A program made the translations under genes and the position numbers. 64,000 nt of DNA from Vicingaceae bacterium (GTDB lineage: Bacteria > Bacteroidota > Bacteroidia > Flavobacteriales_E > Vicingaceae), in the NCBI GenBank assembly GCA_028245195.1, contig JAOKCF010000002.1:62001-126000 (forward strand), read 5' to 3'. Within the stretch, counting starts at the first letter, position 1; every line of letters starts with the position of its first letter. The notes under the pieces are model-generated. The model was given only the letters and a program-made list of their open reading frames with translations. It did no database searches and was not told where the DNA came from. Shown here piece by piece: positions 60,742 to 64,000 of this stretch.

Positions 60742-61371
60742 ATGTTTGAAACCTTTCAAATATCTCCTTCAAATTCCATTCATACAGCGGCCGTCGAATA
60801 CGATAGAATGGAAGAAATGTTTCATTTTCTGGTCAAAAATGAAGTCAACATGAGTCATTTACAAAACATCAGTAATGATAAAATAAAGGCAGAATGGCTG
60901 TTCATTCGCGAAATCATTTGTAAGGCAATGGCAACAAAGGAGGATATTGTTTACGACGAACATCGAAAGCCGACTTTTAAAATTTCAGATTCATATTTAA
61001 GCATTTCCCATTCAAATGAGAGGGTCGCGATTTCTATTGATAAAAAATATGAAACCGGAATAGATTTGCAATTCATAACCGATAAAATTGTAAGAATTAA
61101 ATCGAAATTTTTGAACAGTATAGAACAATCGCTAACCAGTCAAAACCCGACTGAATTAACTTGCTATTGGAGCATTAAAGAAGCTTTATTTAAAATCTAC
61201 GGGAAAAAAGACGCTTTTTTAAAAGAAAACTTTGAAGTGCAACAATTTAAATTTGACGGAACCAAGGGTTCTGCAATTGGAGTCACAAGAGCAGCAGGAA
61301 AAGAAAAGATTCAGCCAATGGAATTTAGAAAGATGGAAAATTATGTAATGGCATACAGCGTGAATTATTAA
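60742..61371 (+). CDS. 4'-phosphopantetheinyl transferase (Sfp-type)
   Basis: Attaches phosphopantetheine to carrier proteins. The 209-residue protein shows ISHSNERVAISI, the metal-binding GIDLQF (in place of the usual GIDIE) and WSIKEALFKIYGK. It is likely the holo-ACP synthase of this genome, or a partner for secondary-metabolite carriers; the Gln instead of Glu in the GID motif is unusual. It is 22 bases before the GGGP-synthase-like gene and likely co-transcribed. Confidence 0.85.
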   Translation: MFETFQISPSNSIHTAAVEYDRMEEMFHFLVKNEVNMSHLQNISNDKIKAEWLFIREIICKAMATKEDIVYDEHRKPTFKISDSYLSISHSNERVAISIDKKYETGIDLQFITDKIVRIKSKFLNSIEQSLTSQNPTELTCYWSIKEALFKIYGKKDAFLKENFEVQQFKFDGTKGSAIGVTRAAGKEKIQPMEFRKMENYVMAYSVNY

Positions 61372-61393
61372 TATTGTAGCAGAAAACAAAACT

Positions 61394-62143
61394 GTGGAGA
61401 AACCTATCTACCAATCATTAAAGAGGAAACAAAGTACAGGCAATAAAATGATTGCCTTATTAATTGACCCGGACAAAGTAGATGCAGTGAATTTAAAAAG
61501 CATTCTCGCAAAAGCAAGGGATGCAACTATTGATCTCATTTTAGTTGGAGGAAGTTTATTAACGGATGGAGATTTGGAAAAAACCATTCAATTGATCAAA
61601 TCTCAAAGCACATTACCGTTGATTTTATTTCCGGGAAGCGTTTCTCAAATATCTACCGAAGCTGACGGAATCTTTTATCTTTCGCTGTTGTCTAGTAGAA
61701 ATGCAGAAATGATAATAGGACAGCAAATTACAGCTGCTCCATATTTGAGAAAAACAAACTTGGAGGTTATATCTGCAGCCTACCTTCTAGTTGATTCAGG
61801 CAAGCAGACAACTGCGTCTTACATGAGTAATTCAAATCCTATACCTGCTAACAAACCTGAAATTGCGGCAAGTACTGCTTTGGCAGGAGCTTATTTTGGG
61901 ATGGACATAATTTACTTAGACGGAGGAAGTGGAGCAGAAAACCCGGTACCCCCTGAGATGATTTCAAAAGTTAAAGACTACACAGATCAATTATTATTTA
62001 TTGGCGGCGGCGTTAATACCATAAAAAAGGCTGAAGATGCATTTGCAGCTGGAGCAGATGTAATTGTAGTGGGCAATAGAATCGAAAAGGACGCAGACTT
62101 TTTGATTGAACTAGGTATCTTAAAGAAAAAACTTAATAGCTAA
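61394..62143 (+). CDS. Geranylgeranylglyceryl phosphate synthase-type prenyltransferase (PcrB/GGGPS family)
   Basis: TIM-barrel enzyme that joins a prenyl diphosphate to glycerol-1-phosphate. The 249-residue protein starts at a GTG (61394) and shows LLIDPDK, LFPGSVSQIS, YLDGGSGAENPVPPEMI (phosphate site) and GGGVNTIKKAEDAFAAGADVIVVG. Group II members are known from Bacteroidota, where they make geranylgeranylglyceryl phosphate, otherwise an archaeal lipid step. The physiological lipid product in these bacteria is not well defined. Confidence 0.9.
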   Translation: MEKPIYQSLKRKQSTGNKMIALLIDPDKVDAVNLKSILAKARDATIDLILVGGSLLTDGDLEKTIQLIKSQSTLPLILFPGSVSQISTEADGIFYLSLLSSRNAEMIIGQQITAAPYLRKTNLEVISAAYLLVDSGKQTTASYMSNSNPIPANKPEIAASTALAGAYFGMDIIYLDGGSGAENPVPPEMISKVKDYTDQLLFIGGGVNTIKKAEDAFAAGADVIVVGNRIEKDADFLIELGILKKKLNS

Positions 62144-62146
62144 TAA

Positions 62147-62743
62147 ATGCTAGACGATTGGCAAAAATTGCTAACAGAACTTGAGGTATTTAATACTTTG
62201 GAAGTTATTGCAGTTGCTACCGCTTTAATCTACATATATTTAGCTTCAAAAGGTAACCGATGGTGTTTCTTATTCGGATTAATTAGCTCATCTATTTACG
62301 TGTACATTACCTTAAAGCTTAACTTCTATTTTGATTTTGGCATTAATGCTTACTATGTAATCATGTCATTCTGCGGCTGGTTTACTTGGACTAGTCAAAC
62401 CAAATATTCAGCTCTAGCAGTTGAACGAATATCTTCGAAAAAATTGGTGCTAACGATTGTTGGGGGCGCTATTACATTTTTAACAGCTGCAGTTTTTGCA
62501 GATTTTCACAGTTCAGCAGTGTTAGTGTACTTCGATGCCTTCACCACAGTATTTGCTGTTATTGCTACCTATATGGTCGTTAAACGTCAAATCGAAAACT
62601 GGTTAATCTGGATTGTAGTTGACGCCGTAGCTGCAGGAATGTATCTGTATAAAGAACTTTATTTTACAGCATTCTTGTTTATTATATACACCATCGTTGC
62701 GATTTTTGGATATTCAAAATGGAAAAAACTATTAGCCAAATAA
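62147..62743 (+). CDS. pnuC: PnuC-family vitamin transporter (nicotinamide riboside or thiamine)
   Basis: A 198-residue inner-membrane protein with about seven helices, three bases after the preceding gene. Segments WCFLFGLISSSIYVYITLKLNFYFDFGIN, CGWFTW and WLIWIVVDAVAAGMY match PnuC. The related PnuT proteins carry thiamine. The overlap with a NadR-like kinase suggests nicotinamide riboside, but the next gene downstream has a TPP riboswitch. The substrate is therefore open. Confidence 0.85.
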   Translation: MLDDWQKLLTELEVFNTLEVIAVATALIYIYLASKGNRWCFLFGLISSSIYVYITLKLNFYFDFGINAYYVIMSFCGWFTWTSQTKYSALAVERISSKKLVLTIVGGAITFLTAAVFADFHSSAVLVYFDAFTTVFAVIATYMVVKRQIENWLIWIVVDAVAAGMYLYKELYFTAFLFIIYTIVAIFGYSKWKKLLAK

Positions 62744-63246
62744 AAATAGCTGTTGTTGGTCCTGAATCTTCAGGAAAGACTACTTTGTGTAAGCAATTGT
62801 CTGAAAAACTAAATTGCGTCTGGATTCCTGAATTTGCCAGAAAGCACCTTAACGCAACACGCCATTATATACAGGATGATTTAGATTTCATGTTGGAGCA
62901 GCAGTTACGTTCTGAAAACATGAATAAACATCCCATTTTAATTTGCGATGGCGACCCTATTTCATTCAAAGTTTGGTCACAATACAAGTTTGGTTCAACT
63001 AGCGAATACATTAACCAAATGATTTTAGGTTCGGACTATGATCATTACCTACTCCTTCGACCAGATTTGCCATATGAAGAAGACCCTCTACGAGAGAATA
63101 GTTCCCTAAAAAATCGACAAGAACTGTTTGCACTTTTTAAAAACGAGTTAAATAGGTTTAACCTAAAGCACTCTGTTATAAATGGTTTAAATGAAATCAG
63201 ATTAAATGTTGCACTAAAATCACTGCAACAGCAAAAAATAATATAA
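62719..63246 (+). CDS. NadR-like P-loop kinase (ribosylnicotinamide kinase-type)
   Basis: A 175-residue P-loop ATPase resembling the C-terminal kinase domain of NadR, without the NadR DNA-binding or adenylyltransferase domains. The P-loop is GPESSGKTT (14-22). Then VWIPEFARKHL, CDGDPISFKVW and YDHYLLLRPDLPYEEDPLRE match nicotinamide riboside kinase. It overlaps pnuC by 25 bases, so the pair is likely made together, coupling uptake to phosphorylation. Confidence 0.85.
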   Translation: MEKTISQIKIAVVGPESSGKTTLCKQLSEKLNCVWIPEFARKHLNATRHYIQDDLDFMLEQQLRSENMNKHPILICDGDPISFKVWSQYKFGSTSEYINQMILGSDYDHYLLLRPDLPYEEDPLRENSSLKNRQELFALFKNELNRFNLKHSVINGLNEIRLNVALKSLQQQKII

Positions 63247-63251
63247 CTTTG
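63244..63251 (+). promoter_or_regulatory. Bacteroidota -7 promoter element for the TPP-riboswitch receptor gene
   Basis: TAACTTTG is an exact TAnnTTTG match that overlaps the stop codon of the kinase gene and ends 10 bases before the riboswitch. Confidence 0.5.
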
Positions 63252-63260
63252 TAATTAATT

Positions 63261-63338
63261 ACACACAGGGGTGCCGAAAGGCTGAGATTATACCCGTTGA
63301 ACCTGATTTCGATAATGCGAGCGAAGGGAGTAAGTGAA
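63261..63338 (+). ncRNA. TPP riboswitch (THI element)
   Basis: The thi-box core is complete: CAGGGGTGCC at 63266-63275, GGCTGAGATTATACCC at 63280-63294, GAACCTGAT at 63299-63307 and GATAATGCGAGCGAAGGGA at 63311-63329, with CAC/GTG closing the P1 stem. It lies in the 145-base space before the TonB receptor gene, so thiamine pyrophosphate should lower that gene's expression. I could not resolve whether it acts on termination or translation. Confidence 0.95.
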
Positions 63339-63391
63339 TTTATCATTTCCACAACGGATTTTCAGTTTTTGTGCATTTCATAATAAATAAT

Positions 63392-64000
63392 ATGAAAATG
63401 AAAAAGCTGTTTACAATTCTCTTTTTAACCATTCCTTTTTTCGTTCAAGCGCAAAGTGAACTGAATGGAAAAGTAGTTGATAAGATCACAAACAACGTAT
63501 TAATTGGAGCAAATATCTACATAGAAGGTGGATTTGACGCAACGTTTACAAATAAGGACGGCGAGTTTAGTTTGAGGAGACTTAGAGACAAAAAAGTGTC
63601 TTTAATCGTCTCTTACATCGGCTACAAAAAGGATACCATTGCAGTTGATATCTCTAACAAAGAGTCATTCACCTTTTATTTGGAGCCATTTAGCTACCAG
63701 TCGGACGAAGTTTTGGTAAGCAGCACAAGAGTCGCAGGCAATGCCCCTGCAACTAAAACCAATGTATCAAAAGAGGCTATTGCAAAAAACAATTTAGGTC
63801 AAGATCTGCCCTATTTGCTGCAGCAAACTCCATCAGTTGTTACCTCTTCGGACGGTGGCACAGGATTAGGTTATACTGCAATTAGAATAAGAGGCAGCGA
63901 TGCTAGCAGAACTAATGTTACCATAAACGGAGTACCTCTAAATGACCCAGAATCCCATGGTGTTTTTTGGGTGAATATGCCTGATTTTGCTTCTTCTTTA
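63392..64000 (+). CDS. TPP-riboswitch-controlled TonB-dependent receptor, 5' part (probably thiamine uptake)
   Basis: Outer-membrane receptor cut off by the right edge after 203 codons. A signal peptide (MKMKKLFTILFLTIPFFVQAQ) is followed by a CarboxypepD_reg-like domain (about 22-105) and the plug opening (SVVTSSDGGTGLGYTAIRIRGSDASRTNVTINGVPLNDPE). The upstream TPP riboswitch makes thiamine or a thiamine precursor the most likely substrate, consistent with riboswitch-controlled receptors described in this phylum. Confidence 0.9.
   Translation, partial: MKMKKLFTILFLTIPFFVQAQSELNGKVVDKITNNVLIGANIYIEGGFDATFTNKDGEFSLRRLRDKKVSLIVSYIGYKKDTIAVDISNKESFTFYLEPFSYQSDEVLVSSTRVAGNAPATKTNVSKEAIAKNNLGQDLPYLLQQTPSVVTSSDGGTGLGYTAIRIRGSDASRTNVTINGVPLNDPESHGVFWVNMPDFASSL

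Overview
This is an AT-rich 64-kb stretch of a Bacteroidota chromosome, most like a marine or aquatic Flavobacteriales-type genome. Four things support this. Three very large proteins carry type IX secretion (T9SS) C-terminal domains. A TonB receptor, a T9SS cargo protein and a PorV-like barrel lie together. The gene order CBS protein / POTRA barrel / nadK / DUF6089-type barrels / uppS / bamA / two ompH(skp) / murI is typical of the phylum. Exact copies of the Bacteroidota -7 promoter element TAnnTTTG sit upstream of about a dozen genes, while Shine-Dalgarno sequences are largely missing. Almost everything is single-copy housekeeping or envelope biogenesis. I see no rRNA, tRNA, CRISPR array, insertion sequence, prophage or defence cluster. 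No stretch over 300 bases lacks a gene; the longest gap is 185 bases.

Layout. 0-5 kb: a truncated lipoprotein gene, trpS, plsC-like acyltransferase, gatC, then an SGNH-hydrolase lipoprotein with a FadL-type barrel. 5-13 kb: korAB (2-oxoacid:ferredoxin oxidoreductase), then on the minus strand accC-accB-fabH and rpmF-yceD-pdxA (fatty-acid initiation, L32, vitamin B6). 13-22 kb: mqnC (futalosine menaquinone route), a T9SS type-B protein, riboflavin synthase, metF and a second T9SS type-B giant. 22-28 kb: lepA, then minus-strand DUF4296 lipoprotein, dihydroorotase, a dolichol-phosphate-mannose-synthase-like glycosyltransferase, an alpha/beta hydrolase and pdxJ. 28-38 kb: the envelope operon from the CBS gene to murI. 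38-49 kb: prfB, recQ, ligA, a frameshifted short-chain fatty-acid transporter, an OppC-like permease, a glycosyltransferase and a flippase-like membrane protein, ruvC, a HIT protein and greA. 49-59 kb: PorV-like protein, 1421-residue T9SS protein and 1250-residue TonB receptor in one minus-strand unit, then two small exported proteins. 59-64 kb: ahcY, a phosphopantetheinyl transferase, a GGGP-synthase-type prenyltransferase, pnuC, a NadR-like kinase, a TPP riboswitch, and the start of the TonB receptor it controls.

How the genes fit together. Several neighbours share a job: accB/accC/fabH start fatty-acid synthesis; pdxA and pdxJ are both in the vitamin B6 pathway; korA and korB form one enzyme; bamA, the two Skp-like chaperones and uppS serve envelope assembly; the receptor/cargo/PorV trio looks like a surface-uptake machine; pnuC plus the kinase is a vitamin-salvage pair next to a thiamine-regulated receptor.

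I did not find a convincing undescribed system. The best leads are smaller: two genes broken in A-homopolymers, five convergent gene pairs that share a 4-base stop-codon overlap, terminator-like hairpins in the murI and greA leaders, a Rieske-like lipoprotein without the expected histidines, and a 38-codon ORF filling the pdxA leader.
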